Below, piece after piece: positions 36,736-48,700 of a stretch of DNA of 64,000 nt. The notes under the pieces are model-generated. The model was not told the DNA's origin and did no database searches. It worked only from the letters and a program-made list of their open reading frames with translations. The stretch comes from Bradysia coprophila (taxonomy: Eukaryota > Arthropoda > Insecta > Diptera > Sciaridae): contig NW_023503555.1 of NCBI RefSeq assembly GCF_014529535.1, positions 1,674,001-1,738,000 of the forward strand, given 5' to 3'. The translations under genes were made by a program, and so were the position numbers. How positions within the stretch are numbered: the stretch's first letter is position 1; every line of letters starts with the position of its first letter.

Positions 36736-37233
36736 TTAAAGCCCTTCTGAAATATTAGGGAACGTCGGATTTTTTAACGATAAATCTAAATCCAAACAAA
36801 AACACAAATGGAAAGGGTGAGTTTGTAGGGTCCATGGGCAAAGGAAACAATAAAACTAATTCAAACAATTGGGCGCAAGTTAAATCAACAAACAGGTGAT
36901 AACAGATCGAGACATTCTTTCATACAGAGACTGTCTCTTGATATTCAAAGAGGAAATTATGAATCCATTTCCGGCTCACTTCCAAAATCAGAAATTTTAT
37001 AAGAAATATTTTATATATAATCAATACAAACGATTGTAGCATATACATTTCAAATTGTTGAATATAAACTTGGAAAGAAAGAAAAATAATTAAATTTTGA
37101 ATGTTAGGAGTTTGGCATTAGACGAAGCAATAAGACTTGATGTGAGAACTTTTTTTGCTGGGCTTTACTGCACTCCTGAGATCATGTGGTACATGCTGGC
37201 ATTTAAAACCCATGCAGTCAAAATTTCATTAGA

Positions 37234-37384
37234 GAACGTCAGAAGTTTCGAGCAGAAAAAGAATGTCTAACAGAAACGGAAACAAACGATTTTTCATTGG
37301 CAAAGCCACATTGTCACAAAGAAAATTTTTTTGTGTTTTCGTTTGCGTTGGACATTCCGTTTCTGTTCGAACAATCTGACGTTC
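37234..37384. repeat. Approximately 150-bp inverted repeat
   Basis: Arms of about 45 bp share GAACGTCAGA, TTCGA(A/G)CAGAAA and GAATGTC(T/C)AAC, read inward from both ends. Likely a decayed MITE. Confidence 0.5.
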
Positions 37385-38479
37385 CATATTATTTTACAGT
37401 CGACCCATCAACCTTACCCTTTTCGTTTGTGTTTTTGTTTAGATTTATCATTCGAAAAACCTGCATCGGAACGAAAACATTCTAACTTACAACTCCATAA
37501 AAGAGTTTAACAGAGACGAAAGAAATTTATTACAATATTTCAGATGAAGGCACGACCCCAATATAATTAACAAATCTTTTGACAAAATCTTCTACTTCAT
37601 TAATTTTAAACGGCATCTCACTTTGTAAGACGACGTTAGCTCCAAGTCGTGTTTGAAGATTGAAGGTCTGCGTCTTGGGAATTTTACAGTTAGAGACAGT
37701 GAAATTTCAGCATGAATTTGCTTCAGCTGTTTTGCAGCTGATCCACACATATAATAAAAACTGTTTGTACAGGTACAGTTTAGATTGATAGGTTGATCAG
37801 CTGGAATTATGTCAAAATTATTCAGAATTTTTCCGAATTTTCAGAAATAACATTCCTAATAATAAGCTCTGATGCTAGGTTCTTTGGCAACGTCGAAAAT
37901 ATTTTCGTCTTTCTTTAGTGACACTTTCAACGGTTAAAAAGAAAAGAATAATTGAGTCCAGCCTTCAGGTTGTCACATGTTATATGAATCAAATTTAAAT
38001 AGCAACATTAAGTCTACGAAATGCAAAATCACTGCCGTATTTCTTACATTTTGTTTGCTTATTCAGTTGCTATAAATGAATGAATGAATAAAGCATGCTA
38101 TTATATTAATGTAGAAATTGCTACTTTCCCAGTGTTCCAATGTTTCCATACGAAATGCAAACGATACACTGCTCATATAATAAGCCGATAGAAGCTTTGA
38201 AAGATATCATTTTACGCTTTGTTGACGGATTTAAAGCGAAGCAACTTAAGCAAATAACAATGTTCGGTTATCGATTAGGTAAATAGATAATAACATAATT
38301 TGGAAGCCAATTTGTATTCGTCTATTGGAAGTACACGTTGGATTAGTCGGGGCTATTGTTACGTTTAATTATGTTGTATTAAAGTCATGTTAGAATGAAC
38401 TGATGACCTTTTAAGAGTTATAACGCGAAAACTTCATGTGATTAGAGCAAGGGAGTTCCGATTCAAATGAGCGATAGCG

Positions 38480-38800
38480 TCGGAAAGCATTCAAAAGTGA
38501 AGGCAAATAAGAGGGTCCCGAAAGCATTTTTTCCGCAACCAGTTGATACACTCCATCCGTAGGTCTTTCCAGGGTCGACATTAAAACAACATTGCAATAA
38601 TTTAATAGTATTTCACATGACCAGAGACGAATGATGAAAAGTAGAGTTTTCGTGTGAATTTTGTTGGTCCGAGGTCAATAAACACACAGAAACGAGACTT
38701 TTCATTGTTAACCCGAGTTTATAATTATTTCTTGAGATATTGCCGAAAAACTGTTTTCGCGACCCTCTGACCTGCCTTCACTTTTGAACGCTTTACCTCG
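38480..38800. repeat. Composite inverted repeat enclosing a member of the AACTAGGG hairpin family
   Basis: The outer arms (38480-38530 and about 38748-38800) share TTCAAAAGTGAAGGCA and AGAGGGTC. The inner hairpin 38619-38719 shares TGAAAAGT, TTTCGTGTG, TTGTTGGTCCGAG and GTCAATAAACACAC with the hairpin at 51131-51235, and its right end reads AACTCGGGTTAACAATGAAAA in reverse complement. It looks like one element inserted in another. Confidence 0.6.
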
Positions 38801-40459
38801 AAAGTAAAAAAACAATCGAAAAAATGAAAGTTACGTATTCTCTAGCATTGAAAGACAAATCAAACGAGCTAATTATTTAAATCGGATACCCCTTGTTTCC
38901 GGATCGCATTGGGAGCTTCTAATGTTTGTGTCAGTCGATAGTTCCCCGAGGCGGTTGACCTCTCTCAAATAACAGCGGATCAACAAACTCATTTTCCGCA
39001 ATTACAGTAATGATTCGTAGGCAAAAATTTTTATAATTCTTGGTAAAAAGTTGTTTTGCAGTCATAATGTAACGGAAATTGTCGCCAGAATTCATTGTTT
39101 GATGCCATAAAAGTTCGACTAATGCTAATTTAAATACAACTCAACACCCGCGGCTCCAATAAAATCTAACCAACCGACGTTATACCTACAATGTTGTCTA
39201 TATGTTAAGTTACCATCAAGTCATAAAGATTCCGAATTTTCCAAATTCCGGCTTTTAAGCATAAATCAACATCAATGAAGAAAAATGAGCGACAACAAAC
39301 AAAAGTTGATTTTTTTTCTTAAACAAATATTTTTGCCTCTACCGGCGCTACATTCTTGCCATAACATCAAACAATATTTTGCTTGCGTGTGAGGGATCAT
39401 CGCCATTTAATGTGATAATAATTTCATCGTCATCGATTTTCATTGAATTAGGCGGGCAGCATTGTATCGTATATAATATACGCTACGCATGTGCCTTAAT
39501 AACCTGTTGCTGCTGAATGAATTCAATATAGAAAACATTGTTGTCTATTAAAAATGTGAAACGTTTAAAAAGTCGACTGATTAAAGCTGACGCGATTACC
39601 TACATTCGATCGTATGTTTGCTTATGTGCACGTAATAGTGGGGCTGGTATGAGTTAATACAGGTTAAAAATGTAATGCACGACATGTGCGCTTATCTTTA
39701 TTACGTAGATATGGAAAGTTGGCAAATGTAGGCCGAGAACCTGTGTGCATATCAGACCTTCGTGAGGCTACGGTGGAAGGCCCACGATTTGATTCGTGAA
39801 GGAACCTAACTAGCGTAGATATATAGGCCGAAGGTGCCAAATGAAAAACGTTGTTTAGTGAAGAGTCTGTCGTGCCACACAAATGGAAAATTTGACTTGT
39901 CTGGCAAGACAAACACATCAATAAAAAATCCAATCGTCATTTGGGACCGCAACCAATACCTTCATTTTGTCTCTGATTCGGATTATATACGACATGATAT
40001 ACACTAGGCCTACCCTCGTTAACACCCTCCTAGTTTTAGACCAAATGTTTTCAAATCTGGCAGAGCAATCTCTTTAATTCCGACTTGCTGCTGCCTGAGA
40101 CCCTTGCCAATCTGCAACGTTAGAAGTGTTGGCACTAAGAGTGGATTTACTTATATTGCCAATGTAAACGCACGGACACTCTGCATGCTCATAATTAATT
40201 TGTTGCATTGTGAGGACCGACATGCACACCGGGCTCTCGGTCTAATGTCTTAAAAGATAACAGCTCCATCGTTCAGTTTACGGTCGCAACCAATAAAATT
40301 AGTGCTAAGAAAATGAACCGTAAATCAAATAAATTCGATTCCCGATACTATTCTCGATTGAATAAAATAATTATCGAAAAAAATCGCGTTAGTTCTCTAC
40401 AATCGTTCCATTAACGTTTTTTTGGTGCTAAATTTCCGTTTTCATTTATCAATTCGCAG

Positions 40460-43400
40460 GCAGAGGAAAGTACATATGATGCAGAAATGTTGCCCTCTAC
40501 TTTGGAATCGTCAGTGTATGCTGCCAATGAAGTAGCAGCTCGTTTACGCGTCGACACACGTACCGGTCTAACATGGTCCGAGGCAAACTATCGAACAAAA
40601 ATCGTTGGCCATAATGAGCTGAATGTGAAAGAGGACGATCCGACATGGAAGAAATACGCACAACAGTTTCAAAACCCCTTGATATTGTTGCTGCTAGGTG
40701 AGATTGATTGAAATGTTTTGCTACGGATTAACGTGCTGATCAAATTGAACCGTTTGTATTCCCAGGCTCTGCCGTGGTTAGTATATTTATGAAGCAATAC
40801 GACGATGCAGTTAGCATCACAATTGCCATCATCATCGTTGTGACAGTGGCATTTATCCAAGAGTATCGTTCGGAGAAGAGCTTGGAGGAACTGAAGAAGC
40901 TCGTTCCACCGGAATGTCGATGCTTGCGCGAAGGACGAATCGAATCATTTTTGGCTCGTGAATTGGTACCCGGTGACATCGTTCACTTGAATGTCGGCGA
41001 TCGTGTTCCGGCTGATTGTCGCCTGTACGAAACGATTGATTTGTCAATTGATGAGTCGAGTTTTACTGGCGAAACTGAACCGGCTAAGAAAACAGCAGAC
41101 ATCGTGTTCAATACCGGCAACAGTAAGGATCACACGAAAATGAAAAACATTGCGTTTATGGGAACGTTGGTGCGTTGTGGCAATGGCAAGGGGATCGTTG
41201 TCAGCACCGGTGAACGCAGCGAATTCGGTGAAGTTTTCAAAATGATGCAAGCCGAAGAGGCACCAAAAACCCCGCTACAAAAATCGATGGACATACTCGG
41301 AGCCCAGCTGAGCTTTTACTCGTTTTGCATCATCGGAATTATTATGTTCCTGGGGTGGATTCAGTCGAGAGCGCTTGTCGAAATGTTTACAATCGGTGTT
41401 AGTTTGGCGGTTGCAGCTATTCCAGAAGGATTACCAATTGTTGTGACCGTTACGTTAGCCTTAGGTGTGATGAGAATGGCAAAGCGTAATTGTATTGTTA
41501 AAAAGTTGCCCACGGTCGAGACTTTGGGATGTGTGAATGTGATTTGTAGCGATAAAACTGGAACAATAACTAAGAATGAGATGACAGTGACTGTGATAAT
41601 AACATCCGATGGCTACATGGCTGATGTAAGTGATCATTGTGTTTCAAAGAGTTGTGGCCAATTGACTTGACCAATTTGTTTTACAATTGTAGGTTAGTGG
41701 AGCCGGCTACAATGACCAAGGTGAAATTTACATTCGCGATTGTAATAGTCAAGACATGGCCAAACAAAGCATTCAGAATTTGTTGGAAATTGGCGCCGTT
41801 TGCAACAATGCAATCATCCAGGACGAAGCTTTGTTGGGCCAACCGACTGAGGGTGCACTATTAGCTGCTGCAATGAAATGTGGACTGTATGCTGCAGCCG
41901 ACCAGTATATCCGCTTGCAAGAGTACCCGTTCAGTTCGGAGCAAAAGATCATGGCGGTAAAGGTTGTGTCGAAGTACAGTAACAATAAGGAGGAAATGTT
42001 CTATGTGAAGGGTGCACTCGAAATGCTCTTGCCGCAATGTACCAAATACATGTACGGCGGACAGATCTGTAATTTATCCAAACAGAATGAGGCTGACTTT
42101 TTGACCGAATCCTACGAGATTGCTCGTAAAGGTAAGAACGAAACGATGGTTAGCATCGGGTGATTTTTCATATATTCCCTTTACTTGAGCAGGCATGAGA
42201 GTTTTGGCATTGGCTAAGGGAAAATCTCTTCAGGATCTGGTGTACATGGGAATAGTCGGTATAACTGATCCGCCGCGACCGTTGGTTCGTGAATCAATTG
42301 AAATTCTGCGACAGAGCGGAGTTCGCGTTAAAATGGTAACCGGAGATTCTCAAGAGACTGCTGTTGCTGTGGGTATGTATAGCATTTTACTGATGCTCGT
42401 AGAAGCATCTATGATTTATGACACAATTTCGCTCCGGATAATATTCAAAAATGTCTGAAGAAGTCAATGAAGACAAATGTTTGTCATAAATCTGTTGAAA
42501 ATGATAATAACTCGACTTGTGATTTGCTCGCCACCTGTGAGGGATCATTCACTTAAGTCTATCACACCGATACACTGAACAATTTTTGCTGTGTTTTTAG
42601 CGACAAGCTTGAGTGAAAGAAAAAGGGTCAAATCATGTCTGCAACTTATAATTTGAGTTAAATATTAAATTTTTGAAAGAAATCTTTTGATAATTAACAA
42701 GAAAATTGTATTGGGATCCCTTACCAGAACATTCTTTCACACTCTTCCCAATAACAAACTTTTAAGAAACAACTGAAAACTCATGCAACCTAAACCATTG
42801 GTTCATTCAATAAGAACTTCAATCCGTTTGACCAAGAAAGAAACATGACTACATTTCAACATTTTAAAATCGACTTTATTTTCCTCAAAATACCGTCAAC
42901 CAAAACTTCTCTAACATTTTTATCTTCCAACTTGAACTGACTTTGAAACCGTCAATCCTTTGCTTAGTGTGTTGAGAAGACTTAGTGCCGAAATTCCTGT
43001 ACCATGTGTGCTTCCACTCGGAGATCCGTAGACTGGCTGTGGTGCTGCGACGACGGCGGCTGGTGCAATTTTAGCTACTGGTACTGGAAAAGGTAGCGGT
43101 AGAGGAAGTGGTAACGGAAGTGGTAGCGGCAATGGTAGAGGTAGCGGTAAAGGTAACGGCAGCGGAATAGCTTTCAATATTGGTACAGGAAGAGGTAGAG
43201 GTAGAGGTTTCACTATTGGTACTGGCACTAAGGCAGGCTTGACGATTGGGACGAAGATGACAGCTCTAGCTGTAGCCGCAACCAGCAAAATGGTGAAAAT
43301 TTTCTGTAAAGGAAAAATTGAATTGATTAGCTTTGATGATTGAAAAGGATTCACTTTTGACTGAGCACAAATTTTTACTTACAAAACTCATGTTTGATAA

Positions 43401-45427
43401 TTCGATTTATTTGATTTGTTTAAGTGAACTTATTGAGATATCACAAGCGAATGAATACTTTGATTGATGCCACTTACCCTATATATACGATTGACCAAAC
43501 ACACAATCGAATTCATATCAATATCAGAAGTAACTCGTTTCCATGTAAAACACATAATAAGCCGGAGGGCATTTCGGAGCGGAAGAGTATTTTGAGGTGG
43601 AATACACCAACTTACATATAACCAATGCAGTATAGGGTCAGTGGGTATATTGTTTCCGTATATTGGAATTACTCGGAAGAAATTTCGTTATTTTTGTAAG
43701 GGTTACGTAAGTTCAGAAAATGCAGTAGTTCACTGCACACTGTTCATGAGCTCGCTGTGAATTGTATTAATTTGAAGAACTAACTTTTTAAGGTTGTTAG
43801 GATCAGGGACTATTTTTGGAAAAACGTTTTCCCATATTTTCCAAAGTTTTCCTAGATTTTCCGATTTTTTTCTTAATTTTCTCAAATTTTCTATTTTAAA
43901 AAATCTGTGAAAATATGGAAAAATGCGTGCAAATTTGAGAAAATCTAGGAACATATAAGGACAAGTTTTCCCAAAGTTAGTACCCACTTAAAACTGAACT
44001 AAGTTGAAGTGAACTGAGCTGAAGTAGTCAAGCATTTACCTCTTAAACAGTAGATTAGTTTTTGTTTGTAAATGTTTACGTTAAGCTCTTTCTCTGTTGC
44101 TAAGTCCTTATAACACTCTTTCTGTCGAAAAATGTGGAGTCAATACTATCGACGTCGACCGAGAAGTCGAACAACATCCATAAAAGTTAGCCCCATGACC
44201 CTCAAAATTTATGTTTTCTTTTCCTTTCCATTGCAGCGAATCTGATCGGACTTGACACCGTTCATCATCAGGTATTATCCGGACCCGAATTGGATCAAAT
44301 GAACGAAGTTCAATTGGAAAAGGTCATCAACAATGTGAGCATATTCTGTCGCGTTACACCCAAACATAAGGTTACCATCGTCAAGGTAGTGAATCTGACT
44401 GAAGCGACGAATTCAATTTTCTAACACAATTTCACCATTTAGGCTCTTCAACGAACTGGTAATATTGTGGGTATGACTGGCGACGGTGTTAACGATGGTG
44501 TGGCGTTGAAACGAGCCGATATTGGAATTGCAATGGGTAAAAACGGAACAGATGTCTGCAAGGAAGCGGCTGACATGATTTTGGTTAATGACGACTTTCA
44601 CACAATAATGTAAGTTTCTCTGACTCAATTGGCGTTCTGGTGACAAATCTAACCATTTTACTCTCTAGCTCGGCAATCGAAGAGGGTAAATCGATTTTCT
44701 ACAACATTCGGAATTTTGTGCGATTTCAATTGAGTACATCGATAGCGGCACTATCATTGATTGGTACTGAGTTTATTGTGGTCGCAGTTGACAGAATTTA
44801 CTAAAATATTGTTTCTTCTTAGCTCTCAGTACTCTGATGGGCATACCAAATCCGTTAAACGCCATGCAAATTCTGTGGATAAATATCATCATGGACGGTC
44901 CACCAGCTCAATCGCTTGGTGTTGAAGCCGTCGACCAAGATGTGCTGAAACAGAAACCCCGCAACGTTAAGCAACCAATGATAACGCGAGCAGTCATCAT
45001 CAACGTACTCCTATCGGCGAGTATCATAATCCTGGGCACACTGTGGGTATTCCAACGGGAAATGGCTGACGGATCGCTGGGCAAAACGAAACGTGACACC
45101 ACAATGACATTCACCTGTTTCGTATTCTTTGACATGTTCAACGCATTGAGCTGTCGATCGCAGACGAAATCGATTTTCAAAATCGGTTTTTTCACCAATA
45201 AAATGTTCCTGCTGGCTGTTGCATTTTCGGTAATCGGTCAGTTGTTGGTCATATATTTTCCGCCGTTGCAAATGGTTTTTCAAACGGAAGCATTGACGGG
45301 AATGGATTTGCTATTTTTGGTGTCGCTCACGTCAACAGTATTCATCGTTTCCGAACTGAAGAAGTGGTTCGAACGAACCATAGAGCAGCGAATGCATAAA
45401 ACTAAATCCGAACTGGACTTTGTATGA
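40460..45427 (+). CDS. SPoCk: Secretory pathway Ca2+/Mn2+-transporting ATPase (SPCA/PMR1 type), common body
   Basis: Nine exons here: 40460-40697, 40766-41625, 41693-42131, 42193-42372, 44237-44385, 44443-44609, 44669-44763, 44823-45427 form the common body (eight), preceded by one alternative first exon. 2733 nt, all phases consistent. P-type (P2A) pump of Golgi and related membranes that moves Ca2+ and Mn2+ into the lumen. Numbering with exon A: TGET 212-215 (actuator), PEGLP 331-335 (M4 ion site), phosphorylated Asp374 in DKTGT, KGA in the nucleotide domain, TGDGVND 666-672, and in M6 Asn762 and Asp766, the SPCA ion ligands with the expected spacing of four. The block [21 protein letters not shown] is SPCA-specific; only one ion site is expected, unlike SERCA. 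Introns are 52-70 bp except 42373-44236, which holds a nested antisense gene. AATAAA at 45750-45755. Confidence 0.96.
42920..43391 (-). CDS. Secreted Leu-Pro repeat protein nested in a SPoCk intron (130 aa)
   Basis: Two exons on the minus strand: 43391-43383 (only MSF, donor GTAAGT) and 43303-42920 (acceptor TTTACAG). The spliced start [17 protein letters not shown] is a signal peptide; the unspliced frame would lose it. The mature part is VP/LP-rich with a run of about 13 Leu-Pro pairs, then an Ala/Val-rich segment [14 protein letters not shown] and a C-terminal [20 protein letters not shown] mini first exon of a few codons before the signal peptide is common in insect cuticle and other secreted small proteins. 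A TATATAT lies on the minus strand at 43487-43481, about 95 bp before the ATG, and AATAAA (42880-42875) lies about 40 bp after the stop. A structural cuticular or silk-like role is inference. Confidence 0.8.
43490..44236. other. Rest of the large SPoCk intron
   Basis: Holds an AT-rich stretch at 43800-43990 with many TTTTCC/GGAAAA words that pair with each other (ATTTTCC-type, compare 49910-50035 and the arms of the 55.7-57.6 kb foldback element). No gene besides the nested one. Confidence 0.4.
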
Positions 45428-45755
45428 CACACAGCGAAGGTAAAACGTGCACGTAAGGATCATTAAGCGTTTTGTTCTTTTGTCAATTTCTTTACATTTT
45501 TTTCTTTTAAATTTTAATTTTGATTAATTTTTTTACTCTGCAATTGCTTGTTTGTCCGAATGTACAATAGCGGACGAAGAAAAGTTGTTTGTACGAATAT
45601 TTTTGTTTTGTTTTTTGATTATTTTTTTTTTATAAATTTAAGGCACTAGTTACTTCAGAAACAATTAGGCAACTCGCTTTAATTTTACTTACACATACTA
45701 CTGAATTGAACATGATTTTTTGTGGCTGTTTGACGATGTTTTACTATCGAATAAA
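45428..45755 (+). other. SPoCk: SPoCk 3' UTR with poly(A) signal
   Basis: T-rich non-coding sequence after the TGA; AATAAA at 45750-45755. A second AATAAA near 46790 could serve a longer form. Confidence 0.6.
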
Positions 45756-45759
45756 TTGA

Positions 45760-48700
45760 AACTGAAATGTAAACGATTCGTGAAGTGTCGATGGGTAGCG
45801 GATAAGTTTTCTAGTTGTCGTCCACTCTATATTTTATAATCCATTCAAAGTACTGAGTTTGAAGGGATATGCCTTGATTTCTGGTCGGTTGCATGTGACT
45901 TTATGACAAAACTCAGTAAAAACATCTTAATCAGAATCTTTGTGTGAATCTCAAAATGAGACAAGTCGTGTCAAATTGTGATTTTTATTTTCTTGATTGT
46001 AGAGCATAGGTTACGCCTTCGACGATTGGAGGCCGGTTTCGTTTTAACTTATTTTTAACTTATACTAAGCTATGTCATAGCTGTTATGATTTGACGTCAC
46101 AGTCAACAGTCGTCTGTAAGTTCTTTGCATCACAAAAGAGTAACTGAAGTCCTCGGCAATTGGCATCAACTTCTGTAAAAAAGGTTTATCAAACTAATAT
46201 CCGTCGAAACTTTGATAAATCCAGAGATATCACTGGTTGTTCCAGCAATGCTGCTGCAGATATCATACCGATTATTCTAAATTTTAATAGTCCGTAACAC
46301 CACGCGGATCAGTGACACCAAGTTAATCCTTGACACCACGTGCATCCGTCACATCATGTGCATCCGTGACACCACGTGCATCCGTGACACCATGTGCAAA
46401 TTAGTACCTTAAAGTCACGGTTTAATAGAACCTTTTACCACTTAGTACGGAAACGTTATCGGTACTTTTGTTTTTGAGCTAACGTATCTCCGTCAGCTGA
46501 CATTGTGCAACAATGAAATCGACATCGTTCTGCTGGTAACATTTTCCCAAGATCCACTTCAATGTTATGAGTTAGCACCTCTTTTTTTTAGAGTTACACT
46601 CAGCATGGTGTCGCTGTTTAAAATTGTTGCAAACGCAAACATAAGATTTATTCCTAACAAATCGTCAAAGAACCATAAAAAATACTTATTGAACATCTAC
46701 ACCGTATTGACCGATGCATATTGTTTTTGTTCGCTTTATTTTTGCTGAACTAATAGGAAACAATTTTAGTGTTTTGTTGGTTTTGTTTAAAATAAAAATC
46801 GTTCAACATAAAACATTTTTATACAAGAAACAATAAATTCTGTGCCTAAGTGATATTTGCTATTGGGGTAAAAAAATATTTTTATCGTATTGACCAAGGA
46901 AAGAAAATAATTTTTTAGTTTTTCTTAATTGCTACAGAAAAAGAAAATAGAAAAATTTCGTTTTCAGTGTTTTGTTTTAGGTTTCAAATTAAGATGACTT
47001 TTCGTTAACTTAAAAAAATTTGATGTAGTAAGACCATAAATTATTATCAAGATATTTATGCATAATGCGTATGTGTTTTAAGCAAGTATATTTAAACAGC
47101 AACATAACAATTGAATGTCGTAAACATAAAGATAGCATTATCCAACCCCCTCTAGAAAGGAGAGGGGAAAACAAAAATCCTCTGTAATTTACATAATGTA
47201 TTGCGCTATTTTCTGTTAATTAATTATTTTTTAAATTTGTACAATGAAAATGTTTGTGAGGTGTGAAGAAAACAACAATTGTGATATAATTTTAAGTTGA
47301 CCTTTTTAGTAAATTCTTTCGAATTTTGTTTTGTTTTTAATTTTATTTTTCTTTTAGCAATTTATTTCATTTTTTCGTACAGTCCATTAATGTCACGTTT
47401 TGCCAAGAGAGAAAAAAGAAGCGGAAATTTTGCGTTAATGAATGGGAGCGATTGGTTTTTTTTGTGTGAATTCAATTTCGACACATTTCTAGAATAAATT
47501 GGTCTGCATAGACCTTTGTCTGATTACCATTTCATGTGGTAAAGAATGGAGAATGGACTATTGAAAAAAGAATCTACAAAGCGTCCGTTTCGCTTATATG
47601 AATTGTTCTCACTTTAGAAAGGCTGAGTAAATGTCCGGAAAACAAGAAGTTGAAGAAAATATTTTCTCAATCAGATTTATCGTTTCATCGTTTATTATAT
47701 TTAGTGTTGTCGATAGCAGATGACTATAGAAGTTTCTATTAATTTAAGCGAACTGAAGCGGTAGCTAAAATAAATTTTTACCGGCCCCAGCTGCACGAAA
47801 AAAGCAAACGGCCTTTTGGCTCCAATGGATCTCCCACTATGGCCACTCCGGGCCGGAATATGAGTTTACAAACATCTAATAGAAATGTTGTCGAAATTGA
47901 ATGCAGTGTATCAATCGGTCGACGTTTCAAATTTGTGATTATGGTTGAACGGTGCTAGAATAATTAACCAGAATCAACCATGACCAATTAAAAAAAAATG
48001 AAGATTTAAACCCGACAATTAGTATAATGGTTGAACATTCCTAATACTTGAAATTCAAAAATGTGTCCCGATCAAAACAAAAGAAATATTTTGCTTGTTG
48101 TGTTCAGGAATCGGGAACACTATAATGCACATTTTTTATTATAATGCATAGCAAAGCGATTGTATTAATCACCACAAAAAAAAGAAGTAAAATATTCAAA
48201 TTTACCAATAGAAATGGATGAGTGAAAGATTTAAAACGTTTTATTTATAAAAACCAAAATGAATTTAAATAATCACTAGCATAGGGAGTGCAATAATAAG
48301 AATTAATTTAAAAACAAAAAAACTTTTTAAAAATTAAAATGAATTTCAAAAATTTATATATCAAAAGAACTTAACAATAAACTTAAATGAAACAATAAAA
48401 CTAGAAGAAAATGTGAACAATAGAAACGGTTACTAGCGTCGAGTGTAGCATAAAATTAAAAGTCTTTTCCAGTGAAAATTTCAATTCGAAATATTTATAG
48501 AATGGAAAACGGAAGATGGCCTAAAATCTTTGTATTGCAAAAATAATGTTCCTTCGTAGTAGACAACCCTTTCAAGCGGAGCTCTAAATTCAAAAATATT
48601 GTTTTGAGCTCGTTCATTGTAGGACGACTTTCAGTCTAAGGCTCTGAACAGAACAAAGACGCGAAAGTGGATGTTAAATCCAAGATGGAAATGGCATGGC

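Larger units (their letters stand above)
36740..40459. other. Last part of the first SPoCk intron
   Basis: Non-coding. Holds the inverted repeats at 37234-37384 and 38480-38800 that are listed separately. A pyrimidine-rich acceptor region precedes the common exon at 40460. Confidence 0.4.

Noticed and set aside
42373..42458. Extension of SPoCk coding after TAVAVG
   Set aside because: It reads through a GTATGT donor into an intron; the next exon at 44237 restores the conserved NLIGLDTVH sequence.
44908..45283. Antisense frames over the SPoCk last exon
   Set aside because: They are shadows of a strongly conserved coding exon on the other strand.
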